The notes under the pieces were generated by a model. That model did not search any database. It was not told where the DNA came from and saw nothing but the letters and a program-made list of their open reading frames with translations. From positions 196,302 through 260,301 of the forward strand of contig NZ_BAAAZE010000010.1 of assembly GCF_039536745.1 (NCBI RefSeq): a stretch of DNA of 64,000 nt, given 5' to 3'. This stretch comes from Actimicrobium antarcticum (GTDB taxonomy: Bacteria > Pseudomonadota > Gammaproteobacteria > Burkholderiales > Burkholderiaceae_D). Positions 15,876-25,044 of the stretch are shown here, piece by piece (the stretch's first letter is position 1; each line of letters begins with the position of its first letter). The position numbers were made by a program, and so were the translations under genes.

Positions 15876-18800
15876 CTATCGCTGCATCGATTCCCACACC
15901 TTTTGCAAGCGCTTGGCCGACACCGGCATCGGTGTCTTCAGTTCCTGTGCAAACAGCGACACGCGCAACTCCTCCAGCAACCAGCGATACTCGGCCATTT
16001 TCGGATCAGCCGTGCGGCCGGTCTGCTTGACTGACAGACCTCGCTGCCACGGCTGCGCAGCCTGCTGCCATTCACCCAGCCAGCGCGCATCCCGGGTCGG
16101 ATCGATACGCAGTTTTTCGAGCCGCACATTGATGGCTTTCAGGTAGCGCGGGAACTGCGTCAGGCTGGTGTAACTGGTTTCGGTGACGAAGCGCTTGCCG
16201 ACCAGGCCCTGCAATTGCGCCTGTATGTCGGCCACGGTCTGGGCGTGCCCTTTGGCGCCCTGGAGCTTTTTTGGCAGCGCGTGGTATTCGGTCAGGATCA
16301 GTCCGACCAGCCGGGCAATTTCATTGACCAGCAGCCCAAGGCGCGATTTGCCGGCTTCCTTGCGCGCCTCGAATTCGGCCGCCGTGCGCGGCAGTGGCTC
16401 CTGCAGACAGGCGCGTTCCAGCCCGGCCTCAATGATCTGGTCGCGCAATTCTTCCTGCGATCCCAGCGACATGAATTGCATGCCCATTTGCTGCAGGCCG
16501 GGGATGTTTTTTTCGAGGTACTTGAGTTGCTCGCGCAATTGCAAGGCCAGCAACCGGCGCAAGCCGCCACGATGGATGCGCGCCGCCTCGGTGGGATCAT
16601 CAAAGACTTCCAGATCGCAATGCGTAACGTGATCGACCAGCGCCGGAAAACCGATCAATGTCAGTTTTCCCTGCTGGATTTCGAGCAGCTCCGGCAGTTC
16701 GCCGAAGGTCCAGGCGGTCAGTTTTTGATGTTGGGTGGGCGTCGCCGCTGGTGCCGTGAACTGGCTGGTGCGGGTCTTTGCTGCCGCTTTCGGCTGCGCG
16801 ACCGGCACATTGGTGATCGCCGTCGACTCGGCAATCTTCTGGAAACTCTCGCGCGCCTGGCCACCGAATTCGGCCTGCAACGCGCCCAGATTGCGGCCCA
16901 TCTCCAGCTGACGGCCATGCTCGTCGATCACCTTGAAATTCATGAAGTGATGCGCCGGCAAGGTCTCGGCCTTGAAGTCGCTGAGCAGCGGCGTGATGTG
17001 CGCGTGCACCCGCACGTCGGCGATGATCGCTTCGATCAGGCTGCCGCGTCCGAAGGTCTTTTGTTCATCGACGCGATCCAGAAAAGCCGCGGCGTAGTGC
17101 GGCAACGGCACGCAATTGCGGCGCAATTTTTGCGGCAGCGATTTCAGCAGCAGATGGACTTTTTCTTTCAGCATGCCGGGCACCAGCCAGTCGCAGCGCG
17201 CCGCCGACAGCTGGTTCAACGAAAACAGCGGCACCGTCAGCGTCACGCCATCGCGCGGCGAACCCGGCTCGAAATGGTAGGACAGTGGCATCTCGATGCC
17301 AACACCCGGCAGCAGTTTCGGAAACAGGTCGGTGGTGATGCCGGCCGCTTCGTGCCGCATCAGGTCGTCGCGGTTCAGGTACAGCAATTTCGGCTCGACG
17401 CGGGTGGCGTCCTTGTGCCATTTTTCAAACGTGATGCCGTTGCAGATATCGGCCGGTAGCACCTTGTCGTAAAACGCGGCGATCAGTTCTTCATCGACCA
17501 GCACGTCGAGGCGGCGCGATTTGTGCTCGAGGTTTTCGATCTCGCGGATCAGGTTGTTGTTGTAGGCAAAGAACGGTGCGCGGGTCTCGAACTCGCCGCC
17601 GACCAGCGCATCGCGGATGAAAATCTCGCGTGCCTCGACCGGATTGATCAGGCCGAAATTGATGCGGCGCTGGCTGTAGACCACCAGCCCGTACAGCGTG
17701 GCGCGTTCCGACGCGGTCACCTGGGCCGTCCGCTTTTCCCAGCGTGGCTCGCCCCAGGATTTTTTCAGCAGATGCGCGCCGACGCGTTCCAGCCATTCCG
17801 GCTGGATCTGCGCCACGCAACGCGCATATAGTCGCGTGGTGTCGACCAGTTCGGCTGCCATGATCCACTTGCCGGCTTTTTTCAGCAGGCTGGAGCCAGG
17901 CCAGATATGGAACTTGATCGCACGAGCGCCCAGGTAATGCGTGTCCTCATCGGACTTGAAACCGACGTTGCCGAGCAAACCGGTCAGCAGTGCCGAATGC
18001 AGATTCTCGTAGGTCGCCGGGGTGTCGTTGAGGCGCCAGCCCTGCTCTTTGACGATGGTCAGCAATTGCGAATGGACATCGCGCCATTCGCGCAAACGCA
18101 TCTGCGACAGGAAGTTGGCGCGGCAGCTGTCCTGCAACTGGCGATTGGTTTTCTTGTGTTCGATGGCGTCTTCGAACCAGCTCCAGATTTTCAGGTAGCT
18201 GGTGAATTCGGATTTCTCGTCGGCGAACTTCTTGTGCGCGAGATCGGCCGCGGCCTGCACTTCCAGCGGCCGGTCACGCGGGTCCTGCACCGACAGGGCC
18301 GAGGCGATGATCAGCACTTCACGCAGGCAGACGTTGTCGAGCGCAGCCAGAATCATGCGGCCCACACGCGGGTCGAGCGGCAATTTGCCGAGCTGGCGAC
18401 CGATCGGCGTCAGCGCGTTGTTGTCATCGACCGCGCCCAGTTCCTGCAGCAACTGGTAGCCATCGGCAATCGCCCGGCCAGGTGGCGGTTCGATGAACGG
18501 GAAGGTTTCGACATCGGTCAGATGCAGCGACTTCATGCGCAGGATCACCGAGGCCAGCGACGAGCGCAGGATTTCCGGCTCGGTGAAGGCCGGCCGCAAC
18601 AAATAATCCTTTTCTTCGTAGAGCCGGATACAGACACCGGCAGCGACCCGGCCGCAACGACCGGCGCGCTGGTTGGCCGCCGATTGCGCCACCGCTTCGA
18701 TCTGCAACTGCTCGACCTTGTTGCGATAGCTGTAGCGTTTGACCCGCGCCAGACCGGCATCGACCACGTAGCGGATGCCGGGCACCGTCAGCGAGGTTTC

Positions 18801-19814
18801 GGCGACGTTGGTGGCCAGCACGATGCGGCGTGCGCCGGACGGCTTGAAGACCCGCTCCTGCTCCTGTGCCGAGAGCCGCGCAAACAGCGGCAGGATCTCG
18901 ACATGCGGCGGATGGTGCTTGCGCAAGGCTTCGGCGGCGTCGCGGATTTCGCGCTCGCCGGGCAGGAACACCAGCACGTCGCCGGAACCGATCCGGCTCA
19001 GCTCGTCGACAGCTTCGGTAATCGCTTCCATCAGGTCGCGCTGGCCGCGTTCCTTTTGCGCGGTGCTCGGTGCAGACTTGGCTGCTGCACCCGGCTTGAC
19101 TTCGCTGCGGTCGCTGGAGTCAACCGGGCGATAGCGGATTTCCACAGGATACAGGCGGCCCGATACTTCGATCACCGGCGCCGGCTGGTCGTCGCTGCCG
19201 AAGTGGCGCGCAAAGCGGTCGGCGTCGATGGTGGCCGAGGTGATGATGATTTTCAGGTCCGGGCGCCGGGGCAGCAATTGCTTCAGGTAGCCCAGCAGAA
19301 AGTCGATGTTCAGGCTGCGTTCATGCGCCTCGTCGATGATGATGGTGTCGTACTGGCGCAGCAACGGATCGGTCTGGGTTTCCGCCAGCAGGATGCCGTC
19401 GGTCATCAGCTTGATCCAGGCACCGTTTGATAGCGTGTCGGTAAAGCGCACCTTGAAACCGACCAGCTCGCCGAGTGGCGAATTCAATTCCTGGGCAATC
19501 CGCTTGGCGGTCGCCGATGCCGCAATCCGGCGCGGCTGCGTGTGGCCGATCAGCCCGGTCTGGCCGCGACCAAGTTCCAGGCAAATCTTGGGCAGCTGGG
19601 TGGTTTTGCCGGAGCCGGTTTCACCACAAACGATGATGACCTGATGCGCCCGTAGCGCAGCGGCAATGTCGTCGCGGCGACCGGAGACCGGCAACTCCTC
19701 CGGATACGTGATCGGCGGCAGGGTGTTGCGCACGGGTGCGGCGGCGGGCGGACGAGGCTGTCGGCGGGCGGGAACGCCGAGCGGACTTTTTTGTATTGGT
19801 TCGGGGGATGTCAT
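15876..19814 (-). CDS. hrpA: ATP-dependent RNA helicase HrpA
   Basis: DEAH-box helicase of 1312 residues from the ATG at 19814, the size of E. coli HrpA (1300). Motifs in order: Walker A GETGSGKTTQ, Ia TQPRRIAA, DEAH (IIIDEAHERSLN), SAT (IITSATIDADRF), the V/VI region TNVAETSLTVPGIRYVVD and QRAGRCGR. The long C-terminal half (HA2, OB fold and the DUF3418 region) is present. In other proteobacteria it acts on mRNA processing and stalled ribosomes. It is divergent from argA with only 25 bp between the start codons. Long antisense ORFs here are shadows. Confidence 0.97.
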   Translation of the reverse strand: MTSPEPIQKSPLGVPARRQPRPPAAAPVRNTLPPITYPEELPVSGRRDDIAAALRAHQVIIVCGETGSGKTTQLPKICLELGRGQTGLIGHTQPRRIAASATAKRIAQELNSPLGELVGFKVRFTDTLSNGAWIKLMTDGILLAETQTDPLLRQYDTIIIDEAHERSLNIDFLLGYLKQLLPRRPDLKIIITSATIDADRFARHFGSDDQPAPVIEVSGRLYPVEIRYRPVDSSDRSEVKPGAAAKSAPSTAQKERGQRDLMEAITEAVDELSRIGSGDVLVFLPGEREIRDAAEALRKHHPPHVEILPLFARLSAQEQERVFKPSGARRIVLATNVAETSLTVPGIRYVVDAGLARVKRYSYRNKVEQLQIEAVAQSAANQRAGRCGRVAAGVCIRLYEEKDYLLRPAFTEPEILRSSLASVILRMKSLHLTDVETFPFIEPPPGRAIADGYQLLQELGAVDDNNALTPIGRQLGKLPLDPRVGRMILAALDNVCLREVLIIASALSVQDPRDRPLEVQAAADLAHKKFADEKSEFTSYLKIWSWFEDAIEHKKTNRQLQDSCRANFLSQMRLREWRDVHSQLLTIVKEQGWRLNDTPATYENLHSALLTGLLGNVGFKSDEDTHYLGARAIKFHIWPGSSLLKKAGKWIMAAELVDTTRLYARCVAQIQPEWLERVGAHLLKKSWGEPRWEKRTAQVTASERATLYGLVVYSQRRINFGLINPVEAREIFIRDALVGGEFETRAPFFAYNNNLIREIENLEHKSRRLDVLVDEELIAAFYDKVLPADICNGITFEKWHKDATRVEPKLLYLNRDDLMRHEAAGITTDLFPKLLPGVGIEMPLSYHFEPGSPRDGVTLTVPLFSLNQLSAARCDWLVPGMLKEKVHLLLKSLPQKLRRNCVPLPHYAAAFLDRVDEQKTFGRGSLIEAIIADVRVHAHITPLLSDFKAETLPAHHFMNFKVIDEHGRQLEMGRNLGALQAEFGGQARESFQKIAESTAITNVPVAQPKAAAKTRTSQFTAPAATPTQHQKLTAWTFGELPELLEIQQGKLTLIGFPALVDHVTHCDLEVFDDPTEAARIHRGGLRRLLALQLREQLKYLEKNIPGLQQMGMQFMSLGSQEELRDQIIEAGLERACLQEPLPRTAAEFEARKEAGKSRLGLLVNEIARLVGLILTEYHALPKKLQGAKGHAQTVADIQAQLQGLVGKRFVTETSYTSLTQFPRYLKAINVRLEKLRIDPTRDARWLGEWQQAAQPWQRGLSVKQTGRTADPKMAEYRWLLEELRVSLFAQELKTPMPVSAKRLQKVWESMQR

Positions 19815-19824
19815 GGCGGAGCGA

Positions 19825-19832
19825 ATTATAAT
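19825..19832. promoter_or_regulatory. Palindromic -10 box shared by divergent hrpA and argA
   Basis: ATTATAAT is its own reverse complement, so TATAAT reads at 19827-19832 on plus and at 19830-19825 on minus. The argA ATG at 19840 lies seven bases after the plus-strand box, and the hrpA ATG at 19814 lies ten bases after the minus-strand box. Transcripts starting at the normal distance would be leaderless or nearly so. No good -35 element is visible for either direction. Confidence 0.45.
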
Positions 19833-19839
19833 GCGCCTC

Positions 19840-21150
19840 ATGCAAACACCCATCGAGTTCGTCCAGTGGCTGCGCTCCGTCGCGCCCTACATTCACGCCT
19901 TTCGTAACAAGACCTTCGTGGTGGCGTTTCCCGGCGAGCTGGTGCTGTCAGGCGCACTGCCGGTACTGGCCCAGGATCTGTCGCTGTTGCATGCGCTCGG
20001 CATCAGGGTCGTCATCGTGCACGGCTCGCGTCCGCAGGTGGCCGAACAGCTGGCATTGCGCCATGCCGAAGAGCGTTTTCACAACGGCTTGCGCATCACC
20101 GACAGCGCGGCACTCGAATGCGCCAAAGAAGCGGCCGGCGAATTGCGCCTGGATATCGAAGCGGCCTTCAGCCAGGGCTTGCCGAACACGCCGATGGCAC
20201 ACGCCGCGATTCGTATCATCTCCGGTAATTTTGTCACCGCCAAACCGCTCGGCGTGATCGATGGCGTTGATCTCGAACTGACCGGCGTGGCGCGCAAGGT
20301 GGCGTATGAAACGATCCATCCGATTCTGGACGCCGGCGGACTGATCCTGTTGTCGCCGCTGGGGTTTTCACCGACCGGCGAAATTTTCAACCTGACCATG
20401 GAAGACGTGGCCGTTTCCGCCGCCATTGCGCTGCGCGCCGACAAGCTGATCTTCATCACCGAAACGCCGATGATGACCGATGCGGCCGGCGAAGAAATCC
20501 GTGAGCTGTCCGCGCATCAGGCCGAGGCCGTACTCAGCGCGCGCTTCCTGCCGGGCGATGCCACGTTCTATTTGCAGCATGCGATCAAGGCCTGCAACGG
20601 CGGCGTGGCGCGGGCACACATCGTGCCGTTTGCGCTGGATGGCTCGGCCTTGCTGGAACTGTTCACGCATGATGGCGTGGGCACGATGATCTCGTACCAG
20701 AACCTCGAAACCCTGCGCGAAGCCACCATCGAAGACGTCGGCGGCATCCTGAAACTGATCGAACCGCTGGAAGCTGATGGCACGCTGGTCAAGCGCGGGC
20801 GCGAACTGATCGAACGCGAAGTGGAGAATTTTTCGGTCATCGAACATGACGGCGTGATCTTCGGATGTGCCGCGCTGTATCCGTTCCCTGCCGAAAAAAT
20901 GGCCGAGATGGCTTGCCTGACCGTGAACCCGGAAGTCCAGGCGCAAGGCGATGGCGAACGCATCCTCAAGCACATGGAAAACCGCGCCCGCGCACAGGGG
21001 TTCAAGAAGCTGTTCGTGCTGACCACGCGCACTGCGCACTGGTTCCTCAAACGCGGCTTCGTACCGGCGTCGGTGGACGCGTTACCCAAAGATCGCCAGC
21101 ACATGTATAACTGGCAGCGCAAATCGCTGGTGCTGGTCAAGACGTTGTAA
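19840..21150 (+). CDS. argA: Amino-acid N-acetyltransferase (N-acetylglutamate synthase)
   Basis: Catalyses the first step of arginine synthesis, acetyl-CoA plus glutamate to N-acetylglutamate. 436 residues (E. coli ArgA has 443). The N-terminal amino-acid-kinase-like domain begins FVQWLRSVAPYIHAFRNKTFVVAFPGEL and carries VVIVHGSRPQV; the C-terminal GNAT domain spans about 290-436, with EMACLTVNPEVQAQGDGERIL and the FLKRGFVPASVDALP end. ATG 19840 is chosen; an in-frame ATG nine bases earlier is possible. No ribosome site is seen, fitting a leaderless message. yggX follows 45 bp downstream. Confidence 0.95.
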   Translation: MQTPIEFVQWLRSVAPYIHAFRNKTFVVAFPGELVLSGALPVLAQDLSLLHALGIRVVIVHGSRPQVAEQLALRHAEERFHNGLRITDSAALECAKEAAGELRLDIEAAFSQGLPNTPMAHAAIRIISGNFVTAKPLGVIDGVDLELTGVARKVAYETIHPILDAGGLILLSPLGFSPTGEIFNLTMEDVAVSAAIALRADKLIFITETPMMTDAAGEEIRELSAHQAEAVLSARFLPGDATFYLQHAIKACNGGVARAHIVPFALDGSALLELFTHDGVGTMISYQNLETLREATIEDVGGILKLIEPLEADGTLVKRGRELIEREVENFSVIEHDGVIFGCAALYPFPAEKMAEMACLTVNPEVQAQGDGERILKHMENRARAQGFKKLFVLTTRTAHWFLKRGFVPASVDALPKDRQHMYNWQRKSLVLVKTL

Positions 21151-21195
21151 CCAACCCTACCAAGACACCCAATTCAATCGAACAAGGACACCCAC

Positions 21196-21468
21196 ATGGC
21201 ACGCATGATTCATTGCATCAAACTCGACAAGGAAGCTGAAGGACTGGACTTTCCACCGTACCCGGGCGAACTCGGCAAACGGATCTGGGAAACGGTCTCG
21301 AAAGAAGCCTGGGCCGCCTGGCTGAAACACCAGACCATGCTGGTCAATGAAAACCGCCTGAACCTGGCCGACCTGCGCGCCCGCAAATACCTGGCGACGC
21401 AAATGGAAAAGCATTTCTTTGGCGATGGTGCCGATGCCGCGCAAGGGTATGTACCGCCGGCAGACTGA
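21196..21468 (+). CDS. yggX: Iron-sulfur oxidative damage protection protein YggX
   Basis: Small cytosolic protein of 90 residues that protects iron-sulfur clusters and lowers free iron. It matches the YggX pattern end to end: MIHCIKL near the start with the conserved cysteine, then LDFPPYPGELGKRI, SKEAWAAWLKHQTMLVNENRL, DLRARKYLATQME and FF at the end. A ribosome site AAGGA lies in the 45-bp gap after argA, so they may form one transcript that ends at the terminator near 21.57 kb. Confidence 0.95.
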   Translation: MARMIHCIKLDKEAEGLDFPPYPGELGKRIWETVSKEAWAAWLKHQTMLVNENRLNLADLRARKYLATQMEKHFFGDGADAAQGYVPPAD

Positions 21469-21553
21469 GCTGGATCGCGGGCGACGCGCGGTGGCTATGG
21501 GCTGACGGTATGTACGCCCGATGCCATCTCTGGTGATGCGACACAGAATGCAC

Positions 21554-21579
21554 AAAAGAGCCTGAGGGCTCTTTTTTTT
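21554..21579 (+). terminator. Rho-independent terminator after argA-yggX
   Basis: Stem AAAGAGCC (21555-21562), loop TGAG, stem GGCTCTTT (21567-21574), followed by a run of T to 21579. A textbook intrinsic terminator 85 bp past the yggX stop. Confidence 0.9.
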
Positions 21580-22172
21580 GGCGTTTGTCATTGCGGCGGA
21601 CCATTCGGTACCGTTGCGACACGATCGGGATTGTGTCGCAACGGTCAGAGCGGCTGTCTGATTGAGCGCAAATCGCATTAGCTCACGCAGACTTTACAGG
21701 AAGCTTGACGCATGTTGGGCTTGGCAGCCCAACAGTCGGTAGTTTTCATGGCGGAGGTTGCGCTGCAAATAAAGCGTCGTCTCCGTTGCCGAATCGTAGG
21801 TTGGGCTGCCAAGCCCAACATGCGTCAAGTCACGATGCGGACCACTACAGCGCTCCCGTTGTCGACAACTGGCATGCACAATCGGTATCGGTCCCCCTTT
21901 CACGGCCAAGTCCGACCAGCAAACAACGCTGCCAAGAAATCAGTCAGCGGTTTGCCACTGCAGAAACAACCTCAGCACAAACACAACAAAATTTGCTTGC
22001 TCCTTGACGCAATCGAGGCCAAGTGGATAGATCACTTGACCCGACTCATCCTTGCCCCAGCGACGGTTAGCCAGCATGGAAAACGAACTCGCAACACCCG
22101 ATGCAGGCCAATTCGGTGTGTCCACGTTCGCACCGATCCGTGTTTCAGGCAAGCCTATTTCTGGAGAGAACA
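21580..22172. other. Gene-free region upstream of the secreted protein
   Basis: 593 bases between the terminator and the next start. It contains the dispersed inverted-repeat element (21705-21829) with its left extension from about 21664. The rest holds no convincing gene; the ORFs of 70-170 codons over it translate the repeat or lack family features. Confidence 0.6.
21705..21829. repeat. Dispersed inverted-repeat element, most complete copy
   Basis: Ends TTGACGCATGTTGGGCTT (from 21705) and AAGCCCAACATGCGTCAA (to about 21828) are near-perfect inverted copies. Each contains a palindrome, GTTGGGCTTGGCAGCCCAAC on the left and TTGGGCTGCCAAGCCCAA on the right. The spacer has AGTCGGTAGTTTTCATG and matches, in the reverse direction, the copies at 9.7 and 9.9 kb. 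It has no ORF and no transposase, so it is a non-autonomous or structural element. Confidence 0.8.
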
Positions 22173-24182
22173 ATGCACCGTAAAACAAGCATCTGGGTAC
22201 TCATCGCCCTACTGACATCGTCGTTCGGCCTGTCCGCGAGCGCAGCGACCGTCGCTCGCCAAATCGCTCGCAGCGGAACAATCCAGCTTCCAGCCACCGT
22301 TTCCGGCACCACTGGCCTGGCGCTACCCGAAACCTCACCGATCTTTGATCGCGTGCCGAATCTGGCAGATGGTCCCAGCTCGACCGGTCGAGTCGGCACG
22401 CAAGCGATCAAGGGCGTATTGCAACGCGCTGAAAAGTTCAAGATCAACCGCAGCATTGCAACCGCCACCGGCAAGGGCGAATTTGTCGAGTCGCTGACAG
22501 AGGGAGAGGACGTTGGCGATGATGCCGATGATGACGAGAATGCGGATCAACGCAATCCGAAGCGCATCACCAAGCGTGTTCTTGCCAGTTTCGACGGGCC
22601 AAATTCGCGCAACCAGCGCCTGGCCAACAAGGGCAATCAGTTCAGTGTCCAGCCTCCGGATCAGGCGCTATGCGCCGGCAATGGCTACGTACTGAGCTCG
22701 GTCAATACCGTCCTCAAAATCACCGACCGCTCCGGCAAGTCGCTGTCGGGTGACGTTGACCTGAATTCATTTTATGGCTATCCGGCGGCAATTGACCGCG
22801 GGGCCAATCCGCCACGGTTCGGCCCCGCGATAACTGATCCCGTTTGCTATTTCGATCCGCAGGTCAATCGCTGGTTCCATGCGGTACTGACGCTCGACAC
22901 CTTTCCCTCCAGCGGAAACTTGACCGGCACCAACCATCTGGATCTGGCAGTCAGCAACTCTGGCAATCCGCTGGAAAGCTGGTCGGTGTATCGATTGCCG
23001 GTACAGAATGACGGCACCGAGGGCACGCCATCACATCCGAATTGCCCCTGCCTTGGCGACTATCCGCATATCGGTGCCGATGCCCATGGGATCTACCTGA
23101 CCACCAATGAATTTCCGTTCTCGGGCGGCTTCAATAGCGCGCAAATTTATGCGCTTCCGAAAGCAGCGCTGGTGGCCGGCAGCAGCACGGTGCAGGTGGT
23201 GCAACTGGATACTGCCGACTATCTGCTGGATGGCAATCCGGGATTTACGGTCTGGCCAGCGGTCTCGCCGGCTGGCGACGTTGAAAATGACAATCGCGGT
23301 ACCGAATATCTATTGAGCTCTGTGGCGGTCTTTGCCAATTCCGGCAACGATAGCCGCCTGCGGGTCTGGGCGCTCGGCAATACGTCATCGCTGGCAACAG
23401 CCAACCCCAACCTCACGCTGTTGCACGATGTCGTCAATGTCGATACCTATGGCGTGCCACCGGTGATCAAACAGAAACCTGGTGTGGCGCCTTTGCGCGA
23501 TTGTCTCAATGACAGGGCATTGCCAACACCGTTCGGTATCGGCTGCTGGAATTACCTGACGACGAACCAGCCCGCCGTGACAGAAACCCTGGTGCCGCTC
23601 GATCCGAACGACTCACGGATGCAGCAGGTATTTTTTACCGCTAATCGACTCTATGGCGCCCTCGACACCGTCGTCACCGTCGGCGGCAAGGAACAGGCCG
23701 GCGTTGCCTATTACGTGTTGAAGCCGAACGTGTCAGGCAACCGGGTCAGCGCGTCGGTGTTCAGGCAAGGCAAGCTCGCGTTTGCCAACAACAGCGTCAC
23801 CCGCCCTGCCATCGCCGCGTTGCCCAATGGCAAAGGGCTGATCGGATTCACGTTGGTCGGTGACGATCATTTTCCGAGCGCCGCATATATCCGCTTCAGT
23901 AACGCGAAAGGACATCGAGGCAATCCAGTCAAGATCGTCGGGATTGGCAAAGGTCCGGACGACGAGTTCGGCGGCTACAACGCATTTGGTCTGAGCGGTG
24001 GACGATGGGGAGATTATGCGGCGGCGGCCATTGATGGCGACCATATCTGGATTGCATCGGAGTACATCGGTCAACGCTGCAGTCTGGCCGAATTCACTAC
24101 ACCTTCGAATTTGTTCAGCTGCAATGGAACGCGCGTAGCGCTGACGAATTGGGGAACCCGGGTCAGCCTGATCAAGCCTTGA
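22173..24182 (+). CDS. Large secreted protein of unknown function
   Basis: 669 residues from the ATG at 22173, which has GGAGAG close upstream. A signal peptide (HRKTSIWVLIALLTSSFGLSASAA) is clear. Then comes a low-complexity acidic stretch (EGEDVGDDADDDENADQRN, about 110-130), and a long domain rich in Gly, Asn, Pro and aromatics with repeated turns, such as DPVCYFDPQVNRWFHAVLTL, GDYPHIGADAHGIYLTTNEF and GGRWGDYAAAAID. The strand-turn pattern with FxGGYNAFGLSGGRWGDY suggests a beta-propeller-like exported protein. Six or more cysteines lie in the mature part. No family is recognised and no partner gene is adjacent. Confidence 0.8.
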   Translation: MHRKTSIWVLIALLTSSFGLSASAATVARQIARSGTIQLPATVSGTTGLALPETSPIFDRVPNLADGPSSTGRVGTQAIKGVLQRAEKFKINRSIATATGKGEFVESLTEGEDVGDDADDDENADQRNPKRITKRVLASFDGPNSRNQRLANKGNQFSVQPPDQALCAGNGYVLSSVNTVLKITDRSGKSLSGDVDLNSFYGYPAAIDRGANPPRFGPAITDPVCYFDPQVNRWFHAVLTLDTFPSSGNLTGTNHLDLAVSNSGNPLESWSVYRLPVQNDGTEGTPSHPNCPCLGDYPHIGADAHGIYLTTNEFPFSGGFNSAQIYALPKAALVAGSSTVQVVQLDTADYLLDGNPGFTVWPAVSPAGDVENDNRGTEYLLSSVAVFANSGNDSRLRVWALGNTSSLATANPNLTLLHDVVNVDTYGVPPVIKQKPGVAPLRDCLNDRALPTPFGIGCWNYLTTNQPAVTETLVPLDPNDSRMQQVFFTANRLYGALDTVVTVGGKEQAGVAYYVLKPNVSGNRVSASVFRQGKLAFANNSVTRPAIAALPNGKGLIGFTLVGDDHFPSAAYIRFSNAKGHRGNPVKIVGIGKGPDDEFGGYNAFGLSGGRWGDYAAAAIDGDHIWIASEYIGQRCSLAEFTTPSNLFSCNGTRVALTNWGTRVSLIKP

Positions 24183-24276
24183 TCCGAAAAAAATCCGGCG
24201 CTGGTACCGGCAGTGGAACAGGCCCGATTTGCTGACCAATGACGGCTGAGCACCTGTCGTTCAAGGTGCCGTGAAT

Positions 24277-24948
24277 TCAAAACGTCAGCGTACGCACACC
24301 ATCGGCAGTACCAAGCAAGGCAACATCCGCACCACGTTGCGCGAACAAGCCGACCGTCACGACACCAACGATGGCATTGATCGCCGCTTCGAGGGCGAGC
24401 GGATCGGTGATCTTCAGGCCGGCGACGTCGATGATGACGTTGCCGTTATCGGTCAGCAGCGCACGACCGTCCCTGACGCGCAAGCGCGGTGTGCCACCCA
24501 GCGCGGCAAGATGTTGTGCCACCACCGTGCGCGCCATCGGAATCACCTCGACCGGCAAGGCAAAGGCGCCCAGTACCTCCACCAGCTTCGAGCCATCCGC
24601 GATACACACGAATTTGGTCGCGACCGAGGCGACAATTTTTTCACGGGTGAGTGCCGCGCCACCACCCTTGATCATCGCGCCAGTGGCGTCGATTTCGTCG
24701 GCGCCGTCGATATAGACTGACAGCGACGTGACCTCGTTGAGGTCGAATACCTCAATGCCATGCGCAGCGAGGCGTTCGGCAGTGCCTTCGGAAGAGGCGA
24801 CAGCACCCTTGATCCGGTGTTTGATCAGCGCCAGTTCGTCGATGAAAAAATTCGCTGTCGAGCCAGTGCCGACACCAACGATGTCACCGTCAACGACATG
24901 GGAAATGGCGGCACGGGCCACGGCTTGCTTGAGTTCGTCTTGGGTCAT
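24277..24948 (-). CDS. rpiA: Ribose-5-phosphate isomerase A
   Basis: Interconverts ribose 5-phosphate and ribulose 5-phosphate in the pentose phosphate pathway. 223 residues, the usual size (E. coli 219). Family motifs are visible: VGVGTGSTANFFIDEL, VASSEGTAERL, YIDGADEID, MIKGGGAALTREKI and the catalytic-loop region ADGSK. Stands alone, transcribed towards the secreted-protein gene, with which it converges. Confidence 0.97.
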   Translation of the reverse strand: MTQDELKQAVARAAISHVVDGDIVGVGTGSTANFFIDELALIKHRIKGAVASSEGTAERLAAHGIEVFDLNEVTSLSVYIDGADEIDATGAMIKGGGAALTREKIVASVATKFVCIADGSKLVEVLGAFALPVEVIPMARTVVAQHLAALGGTPRLRVRDGRALLTDNGNVIIDVAGLKITDPLALEAAINAIVGVVTVGLFAQRGADVALLGTADGVRTLTF

Positions 24949-25007
24949 GATAGGTAGGCAGGTGATTGGGAACCGCGCATTTTAACCGGGTCAGCGGGCC
25001 AGTCCGG

Positions 25008-25044
25008 AATCAGGCGGTAATCAGGCGGTAATCAGGCGGCAATC
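25008..25044. repeat. 11-bp tandem repeat over a stop codon
   Basis: AATCAGGCGGT at 25008-25018 and 25019-25029, AATCAGGCGGC at 25030-25040, then AATC. The array runs into the stop codon of the CBS-domain gene (TGA on minus, 25043-25045). Confidence 0.85.

Noticed and set aside
17907..19430. 507-codon plus-strand ORF opposite hrpA
   Set aside because: It is exactly antisense to the conserved helicase core, has no family motif and reflects the third-position GC bias; hrpA explains the region.
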